Shown here one piece after another: positions 22,837 through 31,115 of a DNA stretch of 33,296 nucleotides; within the stretch, counting starts at the first letter, position 1, and the number at the start of each line of letters is the position of its first letter. The stretch lies in assembly GCA_030539565.1 (NCBI GenBank), contig JAUNYA010000004.1, positions 1 through 33,296 of the forward strand, given 5' to 3'. The notes beneath the pieces are model-generated. The model worked only from the letters and a program-made list of their open reading frames with translations, was not told the origin of the DNA and searched no databases. Both the position numbers and the translations under genes were made by a program. Source of the stretch: Thermoplasmata archaeon (GTDB taxonomy: Archaea > Thermoplasmatota > Thermoplasmata > Methanomassiliicoccales > Methanomethylophilaceae).

Positions 22837-24597
22837 TCACGGATGCTTCGGATAGGAGATCTTGAAGCTGTTGCCCTCGATCGACACGCCGGGGCCGTGC
22901 TCCACGCTGAGGTTCTCCTCGTCGGAGTACCCGATCGTGTCGATCCCGTCCAGGACGACGTCGGTCTCCAGCAGGTACTGGAGCACCCCGCACACGAAGC
23001 GCATGACCTTCTCCGGCGGCGCGTCCGCGTTCAGCACCTCGATCTCGTCCCTGCCGAAGGCCTCCAGACCCTGGGTGTAGGAGCTTATCCCGCCCTCGGG
23101 CGTGCTGTACAGCCCCACCCAGATCCAGCAGCCGACGGGGAGCTCGCCGGACTTCATCCTCATGGCCTCGGCCAGGTACATCTCCGGCGAGAGGACCGTT
23201 CCCTGGAAGTACACGCCTATGGCGTTCCCCAGGCTACACGCGGCCGCCACGAGCTTCGCGTGCATCAGCGCCGCGTCCACCGGCGATCCGGAGTGGTTGA
23301 CCAGAGCCACCATCAGGTGGGCCCTGTGGCGGGAGACCTCCTCCACGCCCTCGGGCCAGAGGAAGTTGTTCGCGGCGTTCTCCTCCGCCTCGCCGTCGGG
23401 GACCGGGTGGCGGACGAGGCTGTACGCCGCGAGGTGCCCGTCGCACTCGAAGACCAGGCTGTCGTCACCGTCGGGCTCGGGGGTCTTTATGCCCCAGTCG
23501 GACTGCAGGGCGGCCCTGACCAGCTCGAGGTCGGCGGACGGGTCGGAGAGGAGGACGATGGCGATGAACGGACCGCCCATGGTGTCCTGCCTCATCACCC
23601 TGAGCTCCTCGTCGAAGGAGACGATCACGGGGCTGTCGTCCTCGAAACCGCCGAAGCTCAGCGTGGGCCTCAGGCGCCTGTCCACCATGACGCCGTAGAG
23701 CGGGCGGGTGGCCGCACGCTCGCCGAGGACCTCTCTGGCCTCCTTCTCCATCTCCGGGATCGAGTCGATTATCCTGCGCAGGTCGTCGGCGGGCATCTTG
23801 GAGATGAACGCCTCGTTCATTGCGAAAGTCACCATGACCTGCCCGGACGGGGTGTCCAGCATGTATGTGCAGTACGGGTGGTCCGGTATCCAGCCCGTGG
23901 GGGAGAGCGCCTCCTTGACCTCAGCCAGGCCCTCGGGGTCCACGGCCATGCCCATCACGGCCTCCGCCCTGAGGGAAGGTTCGCCGTCCTCGTACCAGAA
24001 CGCTTCGTGCACGTCGTCGCCGAGGGTGTCGTCGCGCTCGTCGCCTATGAAGTGGAACTCCATCTCCTCCAGAGAGCGGCCCGCAGATATGTCATCCAGG
24101 AGCCTGTTGAACTCCGCGTCGTCCGGCACGATCTGCAGGCCCCTCATGGCCGCGGCGATGGCGCCCTCGCGGTCCCCGAAGTGGGCTCTCAGACGGCCGA
24201 GCGTGAGCCAGCACCAGGGGTAGTCCGGGTCCTCGTCCACGCCCCTGGAGAGGTACTCCATGGCGAGGCGGGGCTTCCCGATGTAGAGGAGGGCGTTGGC
24301 GTAGCGGTAGTACCATACCCCGCATCCGGATGCGGAGCGCTCCACTCTGGAAAGCCACTCGACGGCGGTGAGGTAGTGCTCGTAGTCGTCGATGTTGTTG
24401 CACGCGTAACCGATCCACAGCGCTATGTCGAGGTCCTCGTGGGCCTGCTTCTCGGTGAACCTTCCCTCGGCTATGCCCTCGGATATTGTGCGTCCGATGG
24501 ATTCCAGCATCGCGTGGAAGTTCCCAGCGTCGCCCTCCATGTAGGACTCGAACCCCTCAATGTCCTGCGGGCGCAGCAGCCCCGACTCTCCGCTCAT
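22837..24597 (-). CDS. TPR protein with DUF4261 C-terminal domain
   Basis: A 586-aa soluble protein in three parts. Residues about 50-170 are TPR-like helical repeats (HYLTAVEWLSRVERSASGCG, then RYANALLYIGKPRLAMEYLS and WLTLGRLRAHFGDREGAIAA). About 180-340 is an uncharacterised acidic alpha/beta region. About 345-586 is DUF4261-like, recognisable by AIGVYFQGTVLSPEMYLAEA, IWVGLYSTPEGGISSYTQGL, EAFGRDEIEVLNAD and DTIGYSDEENLSVEHGPGVS. DUF4261 has no established biochemical function. A TATA-like CTTTTAACC on the minus strand about 25 nt before the ATG gives a leaderless start. It is the largest member of the unknown cluster and the only one carrying a named domain family. Confidence 0.85.
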   Translation of the reverse strand: MSGESGLLRPQDIEGFESYMEGDAGNFHAMLESIGRTISEGIAEGRFTEKQAHEDLDIALWIGYACNNIDDYEHYLTAVEWLSRVERSASGCGVWYYRYANALLYIGKPRLAMEYLSRGVDEDPDYPWCWLTLGRLRAHFGDREGAIAAAMRGLQIVPDDAEFNRLLDDISAGRSLEEMEFHFIGDERDDTLGDDVHEAFWYEDGEPSLRAEAVMGMAVDPEGLAEVKEALSPTGWIPDHPYCTYMLDTPSGQVMVTFAMNEAFISKMPADDLRRIIDSIPEMEKEAREVLGERAATRPLYGVMVDRRLRPTLSFGGFEDDSPVIVSFDEELRVMRQDTMGGPFIAIVLLSDPSADLELVRAALQSDWGIKTPEPDGDDSLVFECDGHLAAYSLVRHPVPDGEAEENAANNFLWPEGVEEVSRHRAHLMVALVNHSGSPVDAALMHAKLVAAACSLGNAIGVYFQGTVLSPEMYLAEAMRMKSGELPVGCWIWVGLYSTPEGGISSYTQGLEAFGRDEIEVLNADAPPEKVMRFVCGVLQYLLETDVVLDGIDTIGYSDEENLSVEHGPGVSIEGNSFKISYPKHP

Positions 24598-24648
24598 GGG
24601 GGGTGTATGGCGGTATGGTTAAAAGCGATTGCGCACCGGATGGCGGAT

Positions 24649-25581
24649 TCAGCGCTCCATGTCGGACCTGAAATTGGAGCCGTCGGGCCCGTGGACCTCG
24701 ATGTCGACCTCCCCGGCGTACTCCCCGACGCCGATCTCCATGGCGCGGATCAGGTGCTTCTCCGCCTCCTCCACGCGCCCGAGCTTCATCAGGGCGCCGG
24801 CGAGGTCGTGGTGCAGCGATATGAGCGGGTCCTTGTCGGGGAGGCCGTGCATCTCCAGCATGCCCTCCAGGATCTGGACCGCCACGGTGAGGTCGGTCAC
24901 GCCGAGCTCCTCGAGCCCGATGTCGGCTTCGGCGCCGGCGCGCATGACCAGGGCCATGACGAGGGACTCGGGGTCCTCCAGGGTCCCGTTCTCGATCAGG
25001 CGGGACCCGGTCTCCACGGCCTCGGTGTACCAGCGGATGCACTCCTTGGGATCGTTCAGCGAGTCCGCGGCCTCGGCAGCCAGGCACTGGAGGTCCATCC
25101 TGCGGTTCTCCGACCAGGGATCGCCGCCGGATGCGGCAGAAAGCCCCCGGTCCAGGAACGGCCCGCAGTCCTCGGAGTGCTCCGAATCGATGAGGTTCTC
25201 GCAGGCCGCGATGCACATCCTGACGATGGAGCGCCTGTCGAAGTGGAGGGAGGTGTCCCTGAGCTCCGCCACCCTCTCGGCGGCGACGGCGTACTCCTCC
25301 ACGGGGTCCCCGCCCTGGTCGAACTGCAGGGATGCCAGGGTGGTGTAGATCTTGACGAACGTACCGGCGTCCACCGCGTCCTCCCCGAGGGACGACGCGA
25401 TCTCCGCGGCGGACTCCAGGTCCTCCATGGCGGACGTGCGGTACTCCATCATGGCGAGGACCGAGCCGCGGTTGACGTACGCCTCCATGAGCTCGGAGGG
25501 GTCCCCTCCGTTCTCCAGCGCGTAGACCCTGTCGTTCAGCTCCTGCAGCGTCGCCTCCAGGTGGGTGTCGGCTCTCTCCAT
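24649..25581 (-). CDS. TPR-type helical repeat protein, unknown partner
   Basis: A 310-aa, strongly acidic, all-helical protein with tetratricopeptide-like repeats (AYVNRGSVLAMMEYRTSAME, then KIYTTLASLQFDQGG, ALVMRAGAEADIGLEELGVT and LHHDLAGALMKLGRVEEAEK). Such proteins are protein-interaction scaffolds. The open frame continues upstream past the promoter, but the ATG at 25581 lies about 28 nt below a TATA box (ATTATACG on the minus strand, near 25606-25613), favouring the leaderless start used here. It is divergent from the pyridoxal kinase gene, with a 97-nt shared promoter region, and lies upstream of the DUF4261 protein in the same orientation. Confidence 0.8.
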   Translation of the reverse strand: MERADTHLEATLQELNDRVYALENGGDPSELMEAYVNRGSVLAMMEYRTSAMEDLESAAEIASSLGEDAVDAGTFVKIYTTLASLQFDQGGDPVEEYAVAAERVAELRDTSLHFDRRSIVRMCIAACENLIDSEHSEDCGPFLDRGLSAASGGDPWSENRRMDLQCLAAEAADSLNDPKECIRWYTEAVETGSRLIENGTLEDPESLVMALVMRAGAEADIGLEELGVTDLTVAVQILEGMLEMHGLPDKDPLISLHHDLAGALMKLGRVEEAEKHLIRAMEIGVGEYAGEVDIEVHGPDGSNFRSDMER

Positions 25582-25647
25582 CGCCGGGGCAATCGGCGGG
25601 GCCACGTATAATGGTTGACAATCAACTCCAACCTCCGAGCAACGCCA

Positions 25648-25655
25648 ACTTAAGA
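25648..25655 (+). promoter_or_regulatory. TATA-like element for the kinase-GNAT fusion gene
   Basis: ACTTAAGA about 28 nt before the ATG at 25679. No Shine-Dalgarno sequence lies before the ATG, so a leaderless start is likely. Confidence 0.45.
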
Positions 25656-25678
25656 TACCCGATACCCATCGTCCCGAC

Positions 25679-27025
25679 ATGAACCATGAGAGGATCCTAG
25701 CCGTGCACGACATCTCGTGCGTCGGGAGATGCTCCCTGACCGTCGCCCTGCCCATCATATCGTCGGTCGGACTGGAGTGCTCCGTGCTGCCCACAGCCGT
25801 CCTGTCCACCCACACCGGCGGATTCAAGGGATTCACCTACCGCGACCTCACGGAGGACCTGGTCCCGATAGACGAGCACTGGGGCACGCTCGACCTGAAG
25901 TTCGGCGCGTTCTACACCGGCTTCCTGGGATCCTTCGAGCAGATCGACATCGTCTGCAGGCTGTTCGACGACCTGTCCCACGAGGGAACCAGGATCTACG
26001 TCGACCCCGTCATGGCGGACGCCGGGAAACTCTACACTGTGTTCGGCCCGGACTTCCCGGCCGGCATGAGGAAGCTCTGCGAGAGGGCGGACGTCATCAT
26101 GCCCAACCTGACCGAGCTGTCGCTGATGCTCGGGACCGAGTGGATCCCCGGGCCGTACACCCACGAGTACGTGGACTCCATGCTGGAGAGGGCCCGCGAG
26201 TTCGGCGTGAAGAAGGTCGTTCTCACCGGAATCAGCTTCGAGCAGGGCATGGTCGGAGCCGTCTACAGGGACTTCGAGACCGGGGAGACCGGCGAGGTCA
26301 TGAGGAAGGAGATCCCCGGATACTACCACGGCACCGGCGACGTCTTCGGATCCGCCCTGGTCGGGGCGTGCGAGTCCGGTCTGACCCTCGCCGAGGCCGT
26401 CGAGGCCGCCGTGAACCTCACGGTGAGCAGCATCATCCGCACCTACGACTCGGGAGCCGACATCAGGTTCGGGGTGGACTTCGAGCCCGGCCTGGCCGAC
26501 TACATCGGGGAGGTGTCCGGATCGAAGCGCGGCATCACCGTCACGCCGGTCACCGACGAGGACAGCCTGCGCATCATCGCGTCCCTCGCGAACACCGTCT
26601 GGAGGGAGGCCTACGAGGGCATCGTCGACAGGGCCCAGACCGCGTACATGATAGAGCGGTTCCAGAGCTACGAGGCCATCAGGGACCAGGTGGACAACAG
26701 GGGCTACACGTACCTGCTGGTACGCGACGGCCCCAGGGTCGCCGGCTACTGCGGCTATGTCCCCGACGACAGGGGGCTCTTCCTGTCCAAGATCTACGTC
26801 CACAGGGACTTCAGGCACAAGGGCGTCTCGTCTCCGGTCTTCGAGCACCTGCGCACGGTCGCCAGGTCCCTCGGGAAGTCCAAGGTCTACCTCACCGTCA
26901 ACAGGGGGAACGAGGCCGCCATCAGGGTGTACGAGCACGTGGGGTTCGAGATCGTCGAGTCCGCGGACAACCCCATCGGGGACGGCTTCGTGATGAACGA
27001 CTACATCATGGAGATGAAGGTCTAA
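25679..27025 (+). CDS. Pyridoxal/pyridoxamine kinase fused to a GNAT acetyltransferase
   Basis: A 448-aa two-domain protein. Residues 1-280 are a PdxK/PdxY-type ribokinase-fold kinase that phosphorylates B6 vitamers (VHDISCVGRCSLTVALPIIS, GGFKGFTYRDL, VDPVMADAGKLY, MPNLTELSLMLG, and GTGD at 218-221 with the catalytic D221). Residues about 286-448 are a GNAT domain (TDEDSLRIIASLANTVWREA, KIYVHRDFRHKGVSSPVFEH at 371-390, and LTVNRGNEAAIRVYEHVGFE). The acetyl-CoA loop RHKGVS departs from the usual Q/RxxGxG/A in its last position. Both domains look intact and no stop or frame change separates them. The acceptor of the acetyl group is unknown. The radical SAM gene starts 5 nt after its stop. Confidence 0.88.
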   Translation: MNHERILAVHDISCVGRCSLTVALPIISSVGLECSVLPTAVLSTHTGGFKGFTYRDLTEDLVPIDEHWGTLDLKFGAFYTGFLGSFEQIDIVCRLFDDLSHEGTRIYVDPVMADAGKLYTVFGPDFPAGMRKLCERADVIMPNLTELSLMLGTEWIPGPYTHEYVDSMLERAREFGVKKVVLTGISFEQGMVGAVYRDFETGETGEVMRKEIPGYYHGTGDVFGSALVGACESGLTLAEAVEAAVNLTVSSIIRTYDSGADIRFGVDFEPGLADYIGEVSGSKRGITVTPVTDEDSLRIIASLANTVWREAYEGIVDRAQTAYMIERFQSYEAIRDQVDNRGYTYLLVRDGPRVAGYCGYVPDDRGLFLSKIYVHRDFRHKGVSSPVFEHLRTVARSLGKSKVYLTVNRGNEAAIRVYEHVGFEIVESADNPIGDGFVMNDYIMEMKV

Positions 27026-27030
27026 GCCAG

Positions 27031-28716
27031 ATGTTCATACCCACCACGAAGGAGGAGATGTCCCGTCTCGGGTGGGACTCCCTCGACATTGTGCTCGTAT
27101 CGGGCGACACATACTCCGACAACTCGTACAACGGGTCCGCGCTTGTGGGGCACTGGCTGATCGACCACGGCTTCCGCGTGGGCATCATCGCGCAGCCGGA
27201 TGTGAACTCCGGGGACGACATCACCCGCCTGGGCCAGCCGGAGCTCTTCTGGTCCGTGTCCGCGGGATGCGTGGACTCGATGGTGGCCAACTACACGCCC
27301 ACCAGGAAGTTCCGCAAGGACGACGACTTCACGCCGGGCGGGGTCAACGACCGCCGTCCGGACAGGGCCTGCATCGCGTACACCAACCTGATCAAGAAGC
27401 ACTCCAAGGGGAAGCCCATCATCCTGGGCGGGATAGAGGCCAGCCTCAGGCGCATAGCGCACTACGACTTCTGGTCCGACTCGGTCCGCAGATCCATTCT
27501 ATTCGATTCCAAGGCGGACGCCCTCGTCTACGGCATGGGGGAGCTCTCCAACCTCGAGATCGCCCAGCGCATGCGCGACGGGAGGGACTGGAGGGGGGTC
27601 CGCGGGATATGCTGGATCTCCTCGCAGAAGCCGGAGGGCTGCGTCGAGATCCCCTCGTACGAGGAGGTCAGCCGCAGGGACGAGCGCCGGAGGTTCATGA
27701 AGGCCTTCTCGATCTTCCGCCACAACTGCGACCCCGTGACCGCTAAGCCCCTGTGTCAGAAGCACGGCGACAGGTGGCTGGTGCAGAACAGACCGCAGAG
27801 GTGCATGACGCAGGATGAGCTCGACGCCGCGTACGAGTCGTCCTTCGAGAACGCCGTCCACCCGTACTACGCGAAGCAGGGGAAGGTCAAGGCAATGGAG
27901 ACAGTGAGGAACTCGGTCACGACGCACCGCGGCTGCTACGGGGACTGCTCCTTCTGCGCCATTTCCGCCCACCAGGGCACGACCGTCGTCTCGAGGTCCG
28001 AGGCATCGGTCGTGCGCGAGGTGACCCGCATGGCCGCCGCGAAGGGCTTCAACGGGACGATACAGGACGTCGGTGGACCGACGGCGAACATGTACGGCAT
28101 CGAATGCTCGAAGAAGGCAGCCAAGGGCCGCTGCGAGGACAGGAGGTGCCTCGTCGGGCAGCCCTGCCCGAGGATGCCCATGGACCACTCAGCTCAGATA
28201 CATCTCCTCAACTCGATCTCAGAGATTGACGGCGTACGCAAGGTGTTCGTGAACTCGGGCATCCGCCACGACATGATCGTGGCGGACCGCGCCCACGGGA
28301 GGGAGTACCTGGACCTCCTCGTGACGAAGCACGTCTCCGGCCAGATGAAGATCGCCCCGGAGCACGTGTGCGACAACGTCCTCCAGCTGATGGGCAAGCC
28401 CGGTAGGGACGTCCTGGTCCGCTTCAAGGGCATGTTCGACGCCAGCTGCAGGGAGCGCGGCAAGGACGAGTACCTCACATACTACTTCATCGCCGCCCAC
28501 CCGGGATGCACGGACGCCGAGATGAAGGAGCTGTCGGAGTTCTGCAGGGGCACCCTGGGGATCTGTCCGGAGCAGGTTCAGGTGTTCACGCCCACGCCCT
28601 TGACCTACTCCACCGCCATGTGGTGGTGCGGATGCGACGAGAAGGGCCGTTCCGTCAGGATAGAGCGCTCCATCCAGGGGCGCCAGAGGCAGAAGGACGC
28701 TGTCGTCGGGAGGAGG
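27031..28716 (+). CDS. ygiQ: YgiQ-type radical SAM protein (UPF0313), 3' end irregular
   Basis: A radical SAM protein of the YgiQ family, function unknown, with an N-terminal cobalamin-binding-like region (DIVLVSGDTYSDNSYNGSAL, KPIILGGIEASLRRIAHYDF) and the cluster motif CX3CX2C at C302, C306, C309 (HRGCYGDCSFCAI). Further family blocks are TIQDVGGPTANMYG, CPRMPMDHS, HVSGQMKIAPEHV, YYFIAAHPGCTDAEM and VQVFTPTPLTYSTAMWW. Family similarity fades near GRQRQKDAVVGRR at about 28715, but no stop occurs in this frame until 29910, through the whole next gene. The end given here is where family sequence ends, not a seen stop. A one-base shift would reach a TGA at 28743-28745. A frame error or a lost stop is likely. 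Confidence 0.85.
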
Positions 28717-28717
28717 G

Positions 28718-29404
28718 ATGGACGCCGCGCTCACCGATCTGCTGACCGACCGCTGCTCCCGCTACGTGGACAGGGTCGAGGCCTCGTTCGTGCCGAAGAA
28801 GGACTTCTACTACGCCTGGTCCGCCAGGAACGGCGTCGCCACGGTGCAGATGTCCGACTACCTGGAGGGCGCTCCCGACGAGGTGCTCGCCGACTTCGGC
28901 GAGATGGTGGTCCGCAGGGCCCTCCGCCTGAAGTGGGAGGAGCCCCAGTCGTTCCTCGACTTCGTCCGCTCCGACTACTTCGTCGTGTCCAGGAGGCCCG
29001 TTTTCATCCGCAGGAGCAGGAACCTCATGAGGACCGACCGGGGGGAGCACCGCTTCCTCCCGGACTCGGTGGACAGGCTCATGTACGCCGGCCTCCTAAC
29101 CGCGGACGACATAACCAACTCGTGGTTCTCCTGGACCCGCAGGGACAACCTGAGGCGCCTGGGCTTCTGCGGTACGATGTTCCGCGTCGTCGGCGTGTCG
29201 TCGGTCCTCGACTCCCCGGACATCCCGGACGAGATGGTCGACTTCGTGGTGTACCACGAGTGCCTCCACCTCCGCCAGGGCTACCGCCCCTCCTCCAGGG
29301 TGCACGACTCGCAGTTCCGCGCATGGGAGCGCCGTTTCCCCGATTCCAGGGCCGTCGAGGAGCGCCTCAGGGAGCTGGGCGGCATCCGACGGCAACTATT
29401 CTAA
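28718..29404 (+). CDS. SprT/YgjP-like zinc metallopeptidase-type protein
   Basis: A 228-aa protein with a gluzincin active site, H180-E181-C182-L183-H184 (VYHECLHL), and a third probable zinc ligand at H196 in VHDSQFRAWERRFPD. This pattern of HExxH followed by H and a W/F-rich helix resembles the SprT-like and YgjP/WLM-type metal hydrolases. The N-terminal part (residues 1-150) is not recognised; it includes a basic stretch RRPVFIRRSRN. Substrate unknown. The ATG is preceded by GGGAGGAGGG, a good ribosome site that lies at the end of ygiQ, so the two are translationally close. The codon pattern shows this frame, not the overlapping ygiQ frame, is the coding one here. Confidence 0.75.
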   Translation: MDAALTDLLTDRCSRYVDRVEASFVPKKDFYYAWSARNGVATVQMSDYLEGAPDEVLADFGEMVVRRALRLKWEEPQSFLDFVRSDYFVVSRRPVFIRRSRNLMRTDRGEHRFLPDSVDRLMYAGLLTADDITNSWFSWTRRDNLRRLGFCGTMFRVVGVSSVLDSPDIPDEMVDFVVYHECLHLRQGYRPSSRVHDSQFRAWERRFPDSRAVEERLRELGGIRRQLF

Positions 29405-29407
29405 CGG

Positions 29408-30301
29408 ATGCCGTCATGCGGTGGCATGGACGAGCAGCAGGGTTTCCTCTTCCAGGGGACCGACGGCGAGGCGGAGTACGACATCGACCAGGTCCGCGAG
29501 ATGGCGGCCAGGGACGAGCCGGATGGAGTGTACGCGCTCGCGATGGCGTACCTCTTCGGATGGGACGTGGAGGCCGACGAGGACCGCGGGTACGAGCTGC
29601 TCGAGAAGGCGGTGGACCTGGGGCAGACCGACGCCATGGCGCTGATGGTCCGCCTCTACATGCAGAGCGAGTACGACGGCATCGACAACGACCGCGCCGC
29701 CGAGCTCGCTATCACCGCCTCCAAGGACGGGATCCCGGAGGCCCAGCTGTACGCCGGTCTGGCGTACATGGACGGAGTGTCCGTCCAGCAGGACTACGCC
29801 GAGGCGGCGAGGCTCTTCTCGCTCGCGGCGAACCAGGGAGACCAGGAGGCCAGGACCACGCTCGGCTACCTCTACGAGAACGGCCTCGGCGTACCGAAGG
29901 ACGAGGCTAAGGCGTTCAAGATGTACAGGACCGCCGCACGCGGTGGATCCGTGAACGCCATGTTCCATGCGGGAGTGTGCCTCGAGTTCGGCACCGGGAC
30001 GCCCGTGGATATCCCGAAAGCACGCGAGTGGTACCTGCGCGGGGCCCAGATGGGCGACGCGTTCGCCATGGAGCGCCTGGGCCACCTGATGATGGAGGAC
30101 AGCCCCGGGGAGGGCTTCGAGTGGTTCCTGAAGGCGGCCATGGAAGGTGTCGCCACGGCAATGGGCACCGTCGGGTTCTGCTACCTCGGAGGGACCGGTG
30201 TCGAACAGGATTCCGAAGAGGCCAGGAAGTGGCTGAGGATGGCCGCGGACAACGGCATAGAGGAGGCCTCGGAGGCACTCCTCGACCTGGAGAATCAGTG
30301 A
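29408..30301 (+). CDS. Sel1-like repeat (SLR) protein
   Basis: A 297-aa soluble protein made of about 36-residue Sel1-type helical hairpins: AQLYAGLAYMDGVSVQQDYA, then TTLGYLYENGLGVPKDEAKA, AMFHAGVCLEFGTGTPVDIP, AMERLGHLMMEDSPGEGFEW and MGTVGFCYLGGTGVEQDSEE, with earlier weaker copies near residues 40-110. SLR proteins act as scaffolds and adaptors; the partner is unknown. The first ATG (29408) is 3 nt after the previous stop; a second in-frame ATG (29426, MDEQQGF) is an equally good start. It closes the kinase-ygiQ-peptidase run and is followed by a hairpin shared with the convergent ABC gene. Confidence 0.85.
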   Translation: MPSCGGMDEQQGFLFQGTDGEAEYDIDQVREMAARDEPDGVYALAMAYLFGWDVEADEDRGYELLEKAVDLGQTDAMALMVRLYMQSEYDGIDNDRAAELAITASKDGIPEAQLYAGLAYMDGVSVQQDYAEAARLFSLAANQGDQEARTTLGYLYENGLGVPKDEAKAFKMYRTAARGGSVNAMFHAGVCLEFGTGTPVDIPKAREWYLRGAQMGDAFAMERLGHLMMEDSPGEGFEWFLKAAMEGVATAMGTVGFCYLGGTGVEQDSEEARKWLRMAADNGIEEASEALLDLENQ

Positions 30302-30306
30302 AAGAA

Positions 30307-30320
30307 GGGGGATATCCCCC
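30307..30320. terminator. Bidirectional hairpin between convergent genes
   Basis: GGGGG-ATAT-CCCCC. On the plus strand it is followed by TGTTTTC; on the minus strand by TTCTTTC. It lies between the stops of the Sel1-repeat and ABC ATPase genes. Confidence 0.6.
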
Positions 30321-30331
30321 TGTTTTCGCCC

Positions 30332-31111
30332 TCACTCCTCGGGAACCGAGTCGTTGAGGATCACGTGTGGCCTTCCGTCGCGCTCGATGATCTCCGCATC
30401 CACCCCGTACACCACGCGGAGATTCTCCTTCGTGAGCACCTCCATAGGAGTGCCGGTGGCGTAGATCTCGCCGTCGTGCAGGAGCACGATGCGGTCGGCG
30501 AACTTCGCCGTGATGTTGATATCGTGGCTGATCATGATGACCATCATGCCCTTCTCCCGGGGCAGACGGCTCAGGACCTTCGTGACCTCGAGCTGGTGCC
30601 TGATGTCGAGGTTCGATGTGGGCTCGTCCAGCAGGACCACGGGAGGCGACCTGACGAGTCCGCGCGCCAGCATGACCTTCTGGTGCTGACCCGCCGAGAG
30701 CTCGTCGAAGTTGCGCATGGCGAGATGCTCGATCTGCATCAGCCTGAGGACTCCGTAGACCTTTTCCAGGTCCTCGCGGCTCGTCCCGAACTTACTGTCT
30801 ATCTGCAGCCCGACCATGACCGTGTCGACCACGGTCAGCGGGAACGAGTCCTCGCTCGACACCGGGACGTAGCCCATCTTCTCGGCCACATCCTTTAGCT
30901 TCATCTCGTTGACGTCCAGCCCGTCGATGAGGAGCTCCCCGCCGGTGGGCTTCAGGATCTTGTTCATGCAGTGGATCATGGTGGACTTGCCGACCCCGTT
31001 GGGGCCCATGATGCAGATGAACTCCGGCCTGTCGAAGTCGAAGGTGATGCCCTTCAGCACGGGCACCTTCGGGTCGTAGCCGAACTCCAGTTGCTTCAGC
31101 TGTATCTCCAT
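30332..31111 (-). CDS. ABC transporter ATPase, FecE/BtuD type (iron-siderophore or cobalamin uptake)
   Basis: Cytoplasmic ATPase of a type II importer, 259 aa. Walker A is GPNGVGKST (36-44), the Q-loop lies near GYVPVSSED (with no glutamine where many members have one), the signature is LSAGQHQKVMLARGL (138-152), Walker B is VVLLDEPTSNLD (158-169) and the H-loop is ISHD. It ends with the GTPMEVLTKENLRVVYGVDA segment typical of FecE-like ATPases. It starts 4 nt after the permease stop, so it is the last gene of the operon. The substrate is set by the binding protein and is not certain. Confidence 0.93.
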   Translation of the reverse strand: MEIQLKQLEFGYDPKVPVLKGITFDFDRPEFICIMGPNGVGKSTMIHCMNKILKPTGGELLIDGLDVNEMKLKDVAEKMGYVPVSSEDSFPLTVVDTVMVGLQIDSKFGTSREDLEKVYGVLRLMQIEHLAMRNFDELSAGQHQKVMLARGLVRSPPVVLLDEPTSNLDIRHQLEVTKVLSRLPREKGMMVIMISHDINITAKFADRIVLLHDGEIYATGTPMEVLTKENLRVVYGVDAEIIERDGRPHVILNDSVPEE

Positions 31112-31115
31112 GGTA

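Noticed and set aside
22756-25611. 951-codon plus-strand frame across the DUF4261 and TPR genes
   Set aside because: Shadow of two minus-strand genes; H/V/R/G-rich without motifs, while the minus frames show recognisable DUF4261 and TPR sequence.
28717-29910. Long C-terminal extension of YgiQ
   Set aside because: Arg/Pro/Gly-rich translation with no resemblance to a protein; the conserved metallopeptidase and Sel1 frames occupy the same DNA.
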